From the NCBI GenBank assembly GCA_021776925.1, contig JAJFFB010000127.1, forward strand, positions 1 to 64,000: a stretch of 64,000 nucleotides of DNA, written 5' to 3'. Position 1 is the stretch's first letter. Each line of letters begins with the position of its first letter. The notes below the pieces were generated by a model. The model ran no database searches and was not told where the DNA came from. It worked only from the letters and a program-made list of their open reading frames with translations. Source of the stretch: Planctomycetota bacterium (GTDB taxonomy: Bacteria; Planctomycetota; UBA1135). The translations under genes and the position numbers were made by a program. Positions 15,859-25,138 of this stretch are shown here, one piece after another.

Positions 15859-18279
15859 ATGCCTGTTTCCTCGCGACCCCGACGTCCCCGCCGCCTCCGC
15901 CCCTCTGAAGTCAGCTGGTCGTGTCCCGCCAACTGGGTGCCCGGCCCGCGTTCCGCCAAGCCGGAAGCAGCGCAGCAGGGACTCCTCTTCGGCCAGGAGC
16001 GGGCGCTCGACTCGATGCGCCTCGGCCTGGCCATGGGCGGCGCCGGTTTCCACGTATTCGTCGCCGGGGTCGGTGGCAGCGACCGCGTGGCCAAGGTGGT
16101 CGAACTGATCGAAAAGCTGCGGCTCGAGTGTCCGCTGCCGACCGACCACATCTTCGTCCATAATTTCAGCGATTCGACCCGGCCTACGCACATCTATCTG
16201 CCGGCCGGCAGGGCGCCGGTACTGGCCGAGGCGATGGACCGCTGGACGCGCACGCTGTCGCGCGAGATCCGCCAGCTGCTCGACAGCGGCACCCACGTCG
16301 AGCGCCGCCACGCGCTGTTCAAGCGCTACCGCCAGGCCGAGGAGCGCATCTTCCGCCGCCTCGCGCGGCTACTCCAGGGAAAGGGTCTGGAGCTGGTACG
16401 GATCGAAGATGAAAACGGTCCGCGGCGCGACATTTTGAGCCGCATCGGCGAGCAGCTGGTGCCGGTGAGCGCGCTGTCCGAACTGCCCAAGCAGGCGCGG
16501 CCGAGCGCCAAGCGCATCGCCGAACTGCGCCGCAGCCACGAGAAGGGCCAGTTGGAACTGCGCAAAACCCAGCGCAAGGCGCGCTCCCTGGGGCTGCGCC
16601 TGCTGCGTGAGTCGCAGGCGATGGACGAAGGCGTGGTCCAGGAACTGGTCGAAAACCTGACCCTGGCGGTGGCCGAAGAAGTCGGCGCCGACGAGGAGCT
16701 CGCTTCGTGGCTCGGCGACTGCGCCCAGTACGCCAACACCTTTCCGCAGCTCTTCCTGCGCCAGGAGCGGAACGACGACGACAGCGAAGAAGAGGAACCC
16801 AGCCGCTCACCGCTCGGCCTCGAGGTCTTCGAGGTCAACATCGTGCGCAGTTCCGGTGCCAGTCCGGCGTGCCCGGTGGTGTCCGAGCAGCATCCCAGCT
16901 ACTCCAACCTGTTCGGCACGGTCGAACGCCACGTGCTGCAGCGCGGCTCCGGCCATACCCACCTCGCGGTGCGGCCCGGCGCCTTGCTGGCCGCCGACGG
17001 CGGCTTCCTGGTCCTCAACGCCCGCGACGTCTTCCGCGAAGCCGAGGTCTGGCGCGCGTTGAAGCGGACCCTGCAGACCGGTCAGCTGGCGGTGCACGCG
17101 CTCGATGCGCTGTCGCCGCTGGGGGTGTCCGGGGTGCGGCCGCGCCCGGTCCCACTCGACATCAAGATCGTCCTGGTCGGCGACCACTCCCTCTATGAAC
17201 AGCTGCACAGCCAGGACTACGACTTCTCCGAGCTGTTCAAGGTCCTGGCCGAATTCGAGGACAGCGTGCCGCTGACGCGCGAAAACGTCGGCCGCCTGGT
17301 GCGCACCCTGCGCCAGGATCTGGAACAGGAAGGGGTGCTGGCGCTCGACCGCAGCGGCATGCAGGCGCTGGTCGAACGAGCGGTCGGCCAGGCCGGTCGC
17401 CGCAACCGGCTGTCCACCGATCTCGCCTCACTGACCGACTTCGCCCGCGAGGCCGGCTTCCTCGCTGAGCAGGACGGGGCGCGCCGCATCCACCGCGCCG
17501 AGGTGGAACAGGCGCGGCAGGCCTTCCGCCGCATGCACTCCTCCGAGGCCGAATGGCAGCTGCGCCAGGTGCTGGAGGGGATCTACCAGATCGAAAGCGA
17601 CGGCACCCTGATCGGTTCGGTCAACGCCCTGGTGGTGGTCAGCGTCGGGCCGCTGAGTTTCGGCCGTCCGGCGCGGGTCAGCGCGGTGGTCTCGGCCGGC
17701 GAAGAGAGCTACCTCAACGTCGAGCGCGACGTCGACCTGTCGGGGCCGATCCACAACAAGGGAGTGCTGATGCTGGAGAGCTTCATGCGCCACCGTTTTG
17801 GCCAGGAGCGCGCACTGCCGACCAAGGTCTCGCTGGCCTTCGATCAGAGCTACGGCCCGATCGACGGCGATTCGGCGTCTTCCACCGAGGTCTACGCGCT
17901 GCTCTCGGCGCTGTGCGCCCTGCCGGTGCGCCAGGACGTGGCGGTCACCGGCGCGGTCAGCATGAAGGGAGAGGTGCTGGCGGTGGGCGGCGTCGACGCC
18001 AAGGTGCGCGGCTTCTGGGAATTGTGCCGCGCCCGCGGCCTCACCGGCGAGCAGGGCGTGATGCTGCCCGAAGCCAACGTCGACGACCTGATGCTGGAGC
18101 CCGAGCTGCTCGCCGACGTCCGCGCCGGCCGCTTCCACCTGTGGGCGGTGGGACACGTCGACCAGGGCATCGCGCTGCTCACCGGATGCTCCGCGGCCGA
18201 GGTCCACAAGCGGGTGGTGGCAGCGCTCAGCGCCTACGAGCAGAAGCAAAAGGACGATGGTCCCAAGGAGAGGGACTAG
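15859..18279 (+). CDS. Lon-like ATP-dependent protease (LonB/YcbZ type)
   Basis: 806 residues starting at ATG 15859, 13 bases after the stop of the glycosyltransferase. The C-terminal third is a Lon-type protease domain with the catalytic dyad Ser672 (DGDSASSTE) and Lys715 (GGVDAKVRGF) and the usual GAVSMKGEVLAVGG between them. The N-terminal region matches the COG1067 group: FHVFVAGVGGSDRVAKVV replaces a normal Walker A, so the P-loop is degenerate. The middle carries a helical segment with KTQRKARSLGLR and the family block VERHVLQRGSGHTHL...PGALLAADGGFLVLNARD. It presumably degrades damaged or specific proteins in the cytoplasm. Arg-rich residues 4-15 form an odd basic tail. Confidence 0.85.
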   Translation: MPVSSRPRRPRRLRPSEVSWSCPANWVPGPRSAKPEAAQQGLLFGQERALDSMRLGLAMGGAGFHVFVAGVGGSDRVAKVVELIEKLRLECPLPTDHIFVHNFSDSTRPTHIYLPAGRAPVLAEAMDRWTRTLSREIRQLLDSGTHVERRHALFKRYRQAEERIFRRLARLLQGKGLELVRIEDENGPRRDILSRIGEQLVPVSALSELPKQARPSAKRIAELRRSHEKGQLELRKTQRKARSLGLRLLRESQAMDEGVVQELVENLTLAVAEEVGADEELASWLGDCAQYANTFPQLFLRQERNDDDSEEEEPSRSPLGLEVFEVNIVRSSGASPACPVVSEQHPSYSNLFGTVERHVLQRGSGHTHLAVRPGALLAADGGFLVLNARDVFREAEVWRALKRTLQTGQLAVHALDALSPLGVSGVRPRPVPLDIKIVLVGDHSLYEQLHSQDYDFSELFKVLAEFEDSVPLTRENVGRLVRTLRQDLEQEGVLALDRSGMQALVERAVGQAGRRNRLSTDLASLTDFAREAGFLAEQDGARRIHRAEVEQARQAFRRMHSSEAEWQLRQVLEGIYQIESDGTLIGSVNALVVVSVGPLSFGRPARVSAVVSAGEESYLNVERDVDLSGPIHNKGVLMLESFMRHRFGQERALPTKVSLAFDQSYGPIDGDSASSTEVYALLSALCALPVRQDVAVTGAVSMKGEVLAVGGVDAKVRGFWELCRARGLTGEQGVMLPEANVDDLMLEPELLADVRAGRFHLWAVGHVDQGIALLTGCSAAEVHKRVVAALSAYEQKQKDDGPKERD

Positions 18280-18282
18280 AAT
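18277..18282 (+). promoter_or_regulatory. Possible internal -10 box before the EboB-like gene
   Basis: TAGAAT within the 11-mer GGGACTAGAAT that also precedes the gene at 2559. It overlaps the TAG stop of the Lon-like gene and would give a leader of about 20 bases for the ATG at 18309. Confidence 0.35.
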
Positions 18283-18308
18283 CGAAGGTTGCCAAGGCGG
18301 CTCCCGAC

Positions 18309-19142
18309 ATGCTCTACATCGATCCCCACATCCACTGCGTCTCCCGCGTCACCGACGACTACCGACGCATGTTCGAACTCGGCGTGCGCGCCGTGATTGA
18401 GCCGGCCTTCTGGCTTGGCCAGCCGCGCACCCACGCCGGTACATTCGAAGATTATTTCCGCATGCTGCTCGACTGGGAGCCGCAGCGCGCCGCCGCCAAG
18501 GGCATCCACCACCGCTGCCTGCTGGCGCTGAACCCGAAAGAGGCCAACGACGAGCGCATCGCCGACGCGGTCATCGAAATGCTGCCCGAGCTGCTGCGCC
18601 ACCCCAACGTGCTCGGCGTCGGCGAGACCGGCTACGACGAGATCACCCCGGCCGAGGAAAAAGCCATGATCGCCCACGCCAACATGGCGCGCGACCTGGG
18701 CCTGCCGCTGATGGTCCACACTCCGCACAAGGACAAGGCACGCGGCACCCTCCGCACCATGGACGTGATGGCCGACCTCGGCATGGACCCGGGGCGGGTG
18801 CTGATCGACCATTCGACCGAGGAAACCACCAAACAAATCCTCGACCGCGGTCACTGGTGCGGGCACACCGTCTACCCCAACACCAAGCTGACCCCAGAGC
18901 GTTTCGCCAACCTGTTCCTGGAGTTTGGCTGCGAGCGCATGATGGTCAATTCAAGCGCCGACTGGGGCGATTCCGAGCCCCTCAACGTGCCGCGCACCGC
19001 CGCCCTGCTCGAGCGCCGCGGAGCACGCCGCAGCGACATCCAGCGCCTGGTCTGGGACAACATCCTGGATTTCTACGGCGCCGAGCGCTTCGCCCTGCCG
19101 CAGGATCTGTTGGAGGAGCGCGGCCTCGCCGTCCCCTCCTGA
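18309..19142 (+). CDS. TatD-family metal-dependent hydrolase, EboB-like
   Basis: 277 residues from ATG 18309. The start MLYIDPHIHC gives the HxH metal site of amidohydrolase-fold TatD proteins; VGETGYDE, LMVHTPHKDK and LIDHSTEETT supply further metal ligands, and NSSADWGDSEP the terminal Asp. The stretch VIEPAFWLGQPRT...GTFEDYF is characteristic of EboB, the hydrolase of the eboABCDEF cluster linked to transport or maturation of metabolites (scytonemin, and others). No other ebo gene is visible within the window, so this copy is an orphan following the Lon-like protease by 29 bases. The substrate is unknown. Family assignment is firm, EboB subgroup is from memory of conserved motifs. Confidence 0.82.
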   Translation: MLYIDPHIHCVSRVTDDYRRMFELGVRAVIEPAFWLGQPRTHAGTFEDYFRMLLDWEPQRAAAKGIHHRCLLALNPKEANDERIADAVIEMLPELLRHPNVLGVGETGYDEITPAEEKAMIAHANMARDLGLPLMVHTPHKDKARGTLRTMDVMADLGMDPGRVLIDHSTEETTKQILDRGHWCGHTVYPNTKLTPERFANLFLEFGCERMMVNSSADWGDSEPLNVPRTAALLERRGARRSDIQRLVWDNILDFYGAERFALPQDLLEERGLAVPS

Positions 19143-19233
19143 ATTTTTCCAAGAAACCGGTTACTTCTCTCGCCCGGCGGCTTATTAAGAGTCGCCTGAG
19201 TTTCACCTAGGGGAGAAACAAAGGGGGAGAGAA

Positions 19234-19270
19234 TGCGAGGGCTCTGGGGAGGGCCCTCGCACCTTTTATT
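19234..19270 (+). terminator. Rho-independent terminator after the EboB-like gene
   Basis: 9-bp stem TGCGAGGGC / GCCCTCGCA with a 10-base loop, then CC and a short T-rich run. It lies between the two convergent genes and the stem may stop both; the T tract favours the plus strand. The 90 bases before it hold nothing else recognisable. Confidence 0.65.
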
Positions 19271-20336
19271 CCCCTTCCTTTTCGGTGATGCGCACCCGCA
19301 GGCTGATCGCGGTGCCGTCGCGCCAGATCTTGAAGCGCACCCGGGTGCCGGGCTCGATGGTCGCGATCCGTGCCCGCAGTTCCTCTTCCTGGGAGATTTC
19401 GTGGCCGTCGATGGCCAGGATCACGTCGCCTTTGCGCAGGCCCGCTTCGGCCGCCGGCGAGCCCTCGGTGACCGAGGTCACGCGCGCGCCATAGGGCCGG
19501 CTCAGGCCGATCTGCTCGGCGTAGGAAGCAGTGACCGTGCCGGGCTTCACCCCCAGATAACCGCGCCGCACCTCGCGATCCTCGACCAGGGCGTGCACCA
19601 CCTGCTGGGCCATCATCGCGGGCACCGCGTAGCCGGCCCCCTGCCACACCTGTCCGGCGATCGCGGTATTGATGCCGACGACCTCGCCGACCATATTGAC
19701 CAGCGGACCGCCGGAGGAGCCCGGAGCGATGTAGGCGTCGATCTGCAGGAAATCTTTGTAGCGGATGCGCGGCAGCTCGACGGTGCGATTGAGACCCGAG
19801 ACCACCCCGGTGCTGGTGGTACCCAGCTCGCCCAGCGGATTGCCCACTGCCATCACCCACGACCCCGGGCGCAGGCGGTCGCTGTCTCCCCAGTCGAGCT
19901 GGTAGCGCGCCTCGCCCTCGGGGATGCGCACCACGGCGAGATCGGTGGCCGGGTCGGTGCCGACCACGGTGCCTTCGAAGACGCGCCCGTCGTGCAGGCG
20001 CACGCGCACCACCGCGTCGCGGCTGCCGACGACGTGGTTGTTGGTCACGACCAGCCCGCGCGCGCCGTCGAGCACGAAGCCGGAGCCGGTGCTGCGCGAG
20101 TGCTCGCCCTGTTCGTTTTCGCGCGTGGAGTCGAAATGGACCGTGGCCCGCAGGATCTTGTCGGCCAGCGCGGCGGTGGCCTCGGAGGCGGCCTGCAGGT
20201 CAAAGGCCGCCGCTTCTACCTCGGATTGAGGAGCGGATGCCGGCTCCGCGGCAGGGGTTGGCTGGGTCGGCGGCGACCAGACCGCGTAGAGGGCAACCAG
20301 GAGGGTCGTCAGGGGCAACAGTGGAAGGCGTTTCAT
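19266..20336 (-). CDS. HtrA/DegP-type serine protease (trypsin-like plus PDZ)
   Basis: 356 residues. An N-terminal hydrophobic segment (residues 4-20) directs it to the periplasm, either as anchor or signal, followed by an Ala/Pro-rich linker. The S1C protease domain shows the triad His101 (VTNNHVV), Asp132 (ATDLAVVR) and Ser208 (APGSSGGPL). One PDZ domain follows at about 250-345 (RRGYLGVKPG, ...GSPAAEAGLRKGDVILAIDGHEI). This is the DegS/DegQ-like layout, with one PDZ, used for protein quality control in the cell envelope. TAGAAA ends 7 bases before the ATG. It is divergent from nqrA across 236 bases. Confidence 0.9.
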   Translation of the reverse strand: MKRLPLLPLTTLLVALYAVWSPPTQPTPAAEPASAPQSEVEAAAFDLQAASEATAALADKILRATVHFDSTRENEQGEHSRSTGSGFVLDGARGLVVTNNHVVGSRDAVVRVRLHDGRVFEGTVVGTDPATDLAVVRIPEGEARYQLDWGDSDRLRPGSWVMAVGNPLGELGTTSTGVVSGLNRTVELPRIRYKDFLQIDAYIAPGSSGGPLVNMVGEVVGINTAIAGQVWQGAGYAVPAMMAQQVVHALVEDREVRRGYLGVKPGTVTASYAEQIGLSRPYGARVTSVTEGSPAAEAGLRKGDVILAIDGHEISQEEELRARIATIEPGTRVRFKIWRDGTAISLRVRITEKEGE

Positions 20337-20343
20337 GACAGTT

Positions 20344-20349
20344 TTTCTA
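20344..20349 (-). promoter_or_regulatory. -10 box for leaderless htrA-type transcript
   Basis: TAGAAA on the minus strand, 7 bases before the ATG at 20336, with no Shine-Dalgarno sequence between. Confidence 0.4.
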
Positions 20350-20428
20350 TTCTGCCTGACTACGGCATTGCCCCGCCACTCATTAGGGCTTAGCCGCTTG
20401 TCAGCGGGTGTTCAAAATCCGTTTTGGG

Positions 20429-20443
20429 GCGTTCCTGGAACGC
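20429..20443. promoter_or_regulatory. Palindrome in the nqr upstream region, possible operator
   Basis: GCGTTCC-T-GGAACGC, a perfect 7-bp inverted repeat in the 236-base gap between htrA-like and nqrA. A TAGAAT box lies at 20455-20460, so a protein bound here would cover the upstream promoter DNA. The remaining leader to nqrA (about 110 bases) shows no other clear element. Confidence 0.35.
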
Positions 20444-20572
20444 TGCCGAAGCCGTAGAATCCCGCACTCCCTCCCGGCAAGCCCACGGCTCGGCGCGAAA
20501 CCGCTTCTCGCAATCCCATCACGGGAGGGACTCTTCCCAAGGTCAAAGACCCCGCTGTCTCCCTTCCCATCG

Positions 20573-21922
20573 ATGCCCACGATCAAGATCAAGAAGGGGC
20601 TGGATCTGCCGATCTCCGGCGCCCTGCGTTCGGAGGAGGTCTCTACCGGCCCCCCCATCGAGCACGTGGCCCTGCTTCCCCAGGAAGCCGTGGGCATCAA
20701 GACGCGCCTGCTGGTCCAGGTCGGGGATGCCGTCCAGCTCGGGACTCCGCTGTTCGTTGACAAGCGCAACGAACAGGCCGCCTTCACCTCTCCAGCGGCC
20801 GGTGAGGTCGTTGCCATCCACCGCGGCAAGCGCCGGGCGGTGCTGGCGGTGGTGGTCAAGGTGAGCGGATTCGAGGACCAGGTGCCGTTCACCGCGGCCG
20901 ACCCCGAGGGGCTGACGGCTGAGCAGCTGAGCGAGCTGATGTGCCGCTCCGGCCTGTGGAACAGCCTGCGCCAGCGTCCTTACGACAAGGTGCCCGAGGT
21001 CGGCAGCGAAGCGCGCGCGCTGTTCATCTGCGCCGCCGACAGCAATCCGCTCGCCGCATCCCCTTTGAGTCTGCTCAAGGGGCGCGCAGACGGATTCCGC
21101 GCCGGTTTGACCGCTCTCAGCAAGCTGGCCCCGGGCAAGACCTGGCTGTGTACCCACGGCCAGGGCGACTGGACCGGGCTGACGCCGGACGGCGTGCAGG
21201 AACAACGTTTCGAGGGTGCGCACCCGGCGGGCAACGTCGGCGTGCACATTCATCACCTCGACCCGGTCGGAGCCGGACGGGTGGCCTGGCACATCGGCTT
21301 CCAAGACGTCGCCGACCTCGGCGAACTGCTGCTCAGCGGCAAGCTGCCGACCGTCCGCCGGATTGCGCTCAGCGGGCCGGCGGCCAAGGACCCGCGGGTG
21401 GTCGAGACCGTGCGCGGTGCGGCGATGGCCGACCTCGGCGCCAACCAGGCCGCTTGCGACAAGCCGCGCTTCATCAGCGGGTCGGTGCTTGCCGGCGCGA
21501 CCGCGGAGCCGGGCAAGGAAACCGGCTTCCTCGGCCGCTACCACAACCAGATCGTGGTCCTCGACGACGCCCCCCAGCGCGCCTTTCTCGGCTGGCTCAA
21601 TCCCTTCGTCAAGGCCCACACCGTGACCAACACCGCGCTGGCCAAGTTCACCCGCAAGAAGTTCGACTACACCACCGACGTGCAGGGCAGCCTGCGCGCG
21701 ATCGTGCCGATCGGCAGCTACGAAAAGGTCATGCCGATGGAGGTCATGCCCACGCAGTTGTTCCGCGCGCTGTGCAGCAACGACCTGGGCCTGTCGGAGA
21801 AACTCGGGGTGCTGGAACTTGCCGAAGAAGACATCGCCCTGTGTGAATACGTGTGTCCTTCCAAGATCGCCTTTGGCAGCCTGCTGCGCGCCATGCTGAC
21901 CCGCATTGAAAAGGAGGGCTGA
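20573..21922 (+). CDS. nqrA: Na+-translocating NADH:quinone reductase subunit A
   Basis: 449 residues from ATG 20573; an in-frame extension upstream has no coding character. NqrA is the large peripheral subunit of the six-subunit sodium pump that oxidises NADH, reduces ubiquinone and exports Na+. The start IKIKKGLDLPISG, the RnfC-like PAAGEVVAIHRGKRRAVLAVVV and the end LGVLELAEEDIALCEYVCPSKIAFG are typical. It opens an operon nqrABCDEF-apbE with tiny gaps or overlaps (3 bases to nqrB). Expression probably starts from the upstream region 20440-20470. Confidence 0.95.
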   Translation: MPTIKIKKGLDLPISGALRSEEVSTGPPIEHVALLPQEAVGIKTRLLVQVGDAVQLGTPLFVDKRNEQAAFTSPAAGEVVAIHRGKRRAVLAVVVKVSGFEDQVPFTAADPEGLTAEQLSELMCRSGLWNSLRQRPYDKVPEVGSEARALFICAADSNPLAASPLSLLKGRADGFRAGLTALSKLAPGKTWLCTHGQGDWTGLTPDGVQEQRFEGAHPAGNVGVHIHHLDPVGAGRVAWHIGFQDVADLGELLLSGKLPTVRRIALSGPAAKDPRVVETVRGAAMADLGANQAACDKPRFISGSVLAGATAEPGKETGFLGRYHNQIVVLDDAPQRAFLGWLNPFVKAHTVTNTALAKFTRKKFDYTTDVQGSLRAIVPIGSYEKVMPMEVMPTQLFRALCSNDLGLSEKLGVLELAEEDIALCEYVCPSKIAFGSLLRAMLTRIEKEG

Positions 21923-21925
21923 GCG

Positions 21926-23107
21926 ATGAAGTTCCTGCGCAAAAAGCTCGATCAGGTCGCGCCGATATTTGAAAAGGGCGGGCGTTTGCAGAAGTGGTAT
22001 CCGCTCTATGAGATGGCGGACAGCTTCCTGTACACCCCGGGTGCACGCACCTCCAGCGGGCCGCACATACGCGACGGCGTCGACATGAAGCGCATGATGA
22101 TGGCGGTGGTCATCGCGCTGATCCCGGCGACGCTGATGGCCTGGTACAACACCGGCTACCAGGAGATGCTCGCCACCGGCACCGCGGTCGCCGACATCGG
22201 CCTGATGGCGGCGCTGCTCAAGGGTCTGGGGCATTTCCTGCCGATCTACATCGTCACGCTCGCCGCCGGCGGACTGATCGAGGCGATCTTCTCGTTGGTG
22301 CGCAAGCACGAGATCAACGAGGGCTTCCTGGTCACCAGCCTGCTGTTTCCGCTGATCGTGCCGCCCGAAATTCCTTTGTGGCAGGTCGCGATCGGCATCA
22401 TCTTCGGTGTCATGATCGGCAAGGAGATCTTCGGCGGCACCGGCATGAACGTGCTCAACCCGGCGCTGACCGGGCGCATCTTCCTGTTCTTCGCCTATCC
22501 GCTGCAGATCTCGGGCGATCAGGTGTGGATCGCCGGCGCCGACCAGTGGGTCGACGGCATTTCAGGTGCCACCCCGCTGGCCCAGTTCTACAACGGAGTC
22601 GCGCCCGAGGCGCTGACCACCGCGACCGGGGCGCCACTCAGTTGGTGGGACGCCTTCGTCGGCCTGGTGCCGGGCTCCATAGGAGAGACCTCGGCGCTGG
22701 CGTGTGTGATCGGCGCCGCGATTCTGGTGTTCAGCAAGGTCGGCAGCTGGCGCGTGATGCTGGCGTGCTTCTTGGGCATGTTCGTGACCACCGGGTTGTT
22801 CAACCTGATCGGCAGCAACGACTACATGGCGGTGCCGTGGCACTGGCACTTCGTCGTCGGCGGCTTCGCTTTTGGTGCGGTGTTCATGGCCACCGACCCG
22901 GTCTCGGCGGCGGCCACCGACACCGGTCGTTGGATCTACGGATTCCTGATCGGCATGCTCACCGTCATGGTGCGGGTGGTCAACCCGGCCTACCCCGAGG
23001 GCATGATGCTGGCCATCATCTTCATGAACGTGTTTGCCCCCACCATCGACTACTACGTGGTCAAGGCCAACATCAAGAGACGGGAGAAGCGCCTTGGACT
23101 TCAGTAA
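21926..23107 (+). CDS. nqrB: Na+-NQR subunit B (FMN-binding membrane subunit)
   Basis: 393 residues, polytopic. The family start LRKKLDQVAPIFEKGGRLQKWYPLYEM.DSFLYTPG and GTGMNVLNPALTGRIFLFFAYP are present. Thr216 in DGISGAT is the residue that carries covalent FMN through a phosphoester bond, put there by ApbE. The subunit also holds riboflavin and forms part of the Na+ path in the inner membrane. It overlaps nqrC by 14 bases, showing tight translational coupling. Confidence 0.96.
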   Translation: MKFLRKKLDQVAPIFEKGGRLQKWYPLYEMADSFLYTPGARTSSGPHIRDGVDMKRMMMAVVIALIPATLMAWYNTGYQEMLATGTAVADIGLMAALLKGLGHFLPIYIVTLAAGGLIEAIFSLVRKHEINEGFLVTSLLFPLIVPPEIPLWQVAIGIIFGVMIGKEIFGGTGMNVLNPALTGRIFLFFAYPLQISGDQVWIAGADQWVDGISGATPLAQFYNGVAPEALTTATGAPLSWWDAFVGLVPGSIGETSALACVIGAAILVFSKVGSWRVMLACFLGMFVTTGLFNLIGSNDYMAVPWHWHFVVGGFAFGAVFMATDPVSAAATDTGRWIYGFLIGMLTVMVRVVNPAYPEGMMLAIIFMNVFAPTIDYYVVKANIKRREKRLGLQ

Positions 23108-23870
23108 CCGTTACATCGTCACCTTCGCCACCGGCTTGTGCCTGGTGTGCTCGCTGATCGTTTCCTCGATCGCGGTCGGTCTCAAGGATCGCATCGAGGC
23201 CAACAAGTTGCTCGACAAGCGCACCATGGTGCTGCGTGTCGCCGGCCTGGTCGAACGCGAGGCCAAGCCGACCATGGAAGAAGTGGAGATCTACTTCGAG
23301 AACATCGAGACCATCGTCATCGAACGTGGCAGCGGCAGCGTGCTCGACGTCGAGCCAGCCACGGTCGACCCGCGCAAGCAGGCCAAGGCGGCCGGACTGT
23401 CGTCCAAGGTCAGCGGCGTGTTCGCCAAGGAGTCGGCGCTCAAATCGGTCGCCGACCGGCAGCTGGTTTACCTGGTACGCACCCCTGGCAAGGAGTCGGT
23501 GGTGTTCCCGGTCTACGGCAACGGACTATGGTCAACGATGTACGGCTTCCTGTGCCTGAAGCCCGACCTCAAAGAGGTTGTCGGCATCATCTACTACGAA
23601 CAGGGAGAGACCGCCGGACTCGGTGGCGAGGTCGAGAACCCGACCTGGCTCGACAAGTGGCCGGGCAAGAAGGGCCTCGACGACAGGGACACCATCCTGG
23701 TCGAGGTCGTTAAGAGCGGGCAGGTCAAGGACCCAACCACCCAGGTCGACGGCATCTCTGGCGCCACCATCACCAGCGTCGCGGTGACCTCGATGCTGCG
23801 CTTCTGGTTCAGTGACGAGGGCTACGGCCCGGCGCTGGCTAACATCCGCAACGCTGCAAACGGAGGCTGA
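23094..23870 (+). CDS. nqrC: Na+-NQR subunit C (FMN-binding)
   Basis: 258 residues starting at TTG 23094, chosen because GGGAGAAG lies 4 bases before it and the protein then begins [23 protein letters not shown], the expected single membrane helix. The periplasmic FMN domain ends with DGISGATIT, where Thr225 is the FMN attachment site, the same position as in Vibrio. Other family blocks are [12 protein letters not shown] and [13 protein letters not shown]. The nearest in-frame ATG lies upstream inside nqrB and would add residues with no counterpart in the family. Confidence 0.95.
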   Translation: MDFSNRYIVTFATGLCLVCSLIVSSIAVGLKDRIEANKLLDKRTMVLRVAGLVEREAKPTMEEVEIYFENIETIVIERGSGSVLDVEPATVDPRKQAKAAGLSSKVSGVFAKESALKSVADRQLVYLVRTPGKESVVFPVYGNGLWSTMYGFLCLKPDLKEVVGIIYYEQGETAGLGGEVENPTWLDKWPGKKGLDDRDTILVEVVKSGQVKDPTTQVDGISGATITSVAVTSMLRFWFSDEGYGPALANIRNAANGG

Positions 23871-23872
23871 TC

Positions 23873-24496
23873 ATGAATGCCGCCTCGAAGAGGATCCTGG
23901 TCGACCCACTGCACGTCGACAACCCGATCACGCTGCAGGTGCTCGGCATCTGCTCGGCGCTGGCGGTCACCACCAAGCTCGAGACCGCGCTGGTGATGTC
24001 CGCGGCGCTGACCTTCGTGATGGTGCTCTCCAACGTCTCGATCTCGTTGCTCCGCAACATGATCCCATCGAGCATCCGCATCATCACCCAGCTTGCGATC
24101 ATCGCCTCGCTGGTGATCATCGCCGACCAGATCCTCAAGGCCTTCGTCTACGACGTCAGCAAACAGCTGTCGGTGTTCGTCGGCCTGATCATCACCAACT
24201 GCATCGTCATGGGCCGCGCCGAGGCCTTTGCCATGGCCAACGGGCCGCGCAAGTCCTTCATCGACGGCCTCGGCAACTCGCTCGGCTACGCGGTGATCCT
24301 GCTGATCGTGGCGTTCTTCCGCGAGCTCTTCGGCAGCGGCAAGATCTACGGCATGACGGTCATGGAAACTGTCAATAACGGCGGTTGGTACAACCCCAAC
24401 GGCCTGATGGTGCTGTCGCCCGGCGCCTTCTTCCTGATCGGTTTCATCATCTGGGTCCAGCGCGCGGTCACCAAGTCGCTGCAGGAGGAGAACTAA
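23873..24496 (+). CDS. nqrD: Na+-NQR subunit D
   Basis: 207 residues, six membrane helices. Cys27 ([11 protein letters not shown]) and Cys110 ([14 protein letters not shown]) match the two cysteines that, with two from NqrE, hold the membrane-buried iron centre. The block [22 protein letters not shown] is diagnostic. Its stop TAA shares one base with the nqrE start. NqrM, encoded at the end of the cluster, is needed to insert this iron. Confidence 0.96.
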   Translation: MNAASKRILVDPLHVDNPITLQVLGICSALAVTTKLETALVMSAALTFVMVLSNVSISLLRNMIPSSIRIITQLAIIASLVIIADQILKAFVYDVSKQLSVFVGLIITNCIVMGRAEAFAMANGPRKSFIDGLGNSLGYAVILLIVAFFRELFGSGKIYGMTVMETVNNGGWYNPNGLMVLSPGAFFLIGFIIWVQRAVTKSLQEEN

Positions 24497-25107
24497 TGGA
24501 ACTCTTCAACCTGTTCCTGAAAGCGGCCTTCGTCGAGAACATGGCGCTAGCCTTCTTCCTCGGCATGTGCTCCTTCCTGGCGGTGTCGAAAAAGGTCGAA
24601 ACCGCGGTCGGCCTCGGCTTTGCGGTGATCTTCGTCCTCTTCATCACCACGCCGATCAACAACCTGGTCTACCAGTACTTGTTGAAAGAAGGTGCGATGA
24701 CCTGGATCAGCGAGGACTTCGCCAACGTCGATCTGTCCTTCCTCGGCTTCATCGCCTACATCGCGGTGATCGCGGCGATGGTTCAGATCGTCGAAATGGC
24801 GATCGACAAATTCTCGCCCGCCTTGTACGGAAGCCTGGGCGTGTTCCTGCCGCTGATCGCGGTCAACTGCGCGATCCTCGGCGCTTCGCTGTTCATGGTG
24901 CAGCGCGACTACACCTTCACCGAAAGCGTGGTCTTCGGACTCGGTTCCGGGGTCGGCTGGCTGATGGCGATCGTGGCTCTGGCCGCGATCCGTGAACGTC
25001 TCAGGTACTCGCACATCCCGGCGCCCTTGCGCGGTCTCGGGATCACCTTTATCACCACCGGGCTGATGGCGCTCGGATTCCAGATCTTCGGCGGCATCAA
25101 GCTGTAG
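24496..25107 (+). CDS. nqrE: Na+-NQR subunit E
   Basis: 203 residues from ATG 24496, preceded by AGGAGG. It is a six-helix homologue of NqrD in inverted topology, with Cys25 ([12 protein letters not shown]) and Cys125 ([13 protein letters not shown]) completing the iron site. [23 protein letters not shown] is the usual periplasmic/helix segment. An upstream extension of the frame is discarded because it lies within nqrD. Confidence 0.96.
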   Translation: MELFNLFLKAAFVENMALAFFLGMCSFLAVSKKVETAVGLGFAVIFVLFITTPINNLVYQYLLKEGAMTWISEDFANVDLSFLGFIAYIAVIAAMVQIVEMAIDKFSPALYGSLGVFLPLIAVNCAILGASLFMVQRDYTFTESVVFGLGSGVGWLMAIVALAAIRERLRYSHIPAPLRGLGITFITTGLMALGFQIFGGIKL

Positions 25108-25138
25108 CCGGTACCGCCTGAATCCAGGAAGCAGAAGC

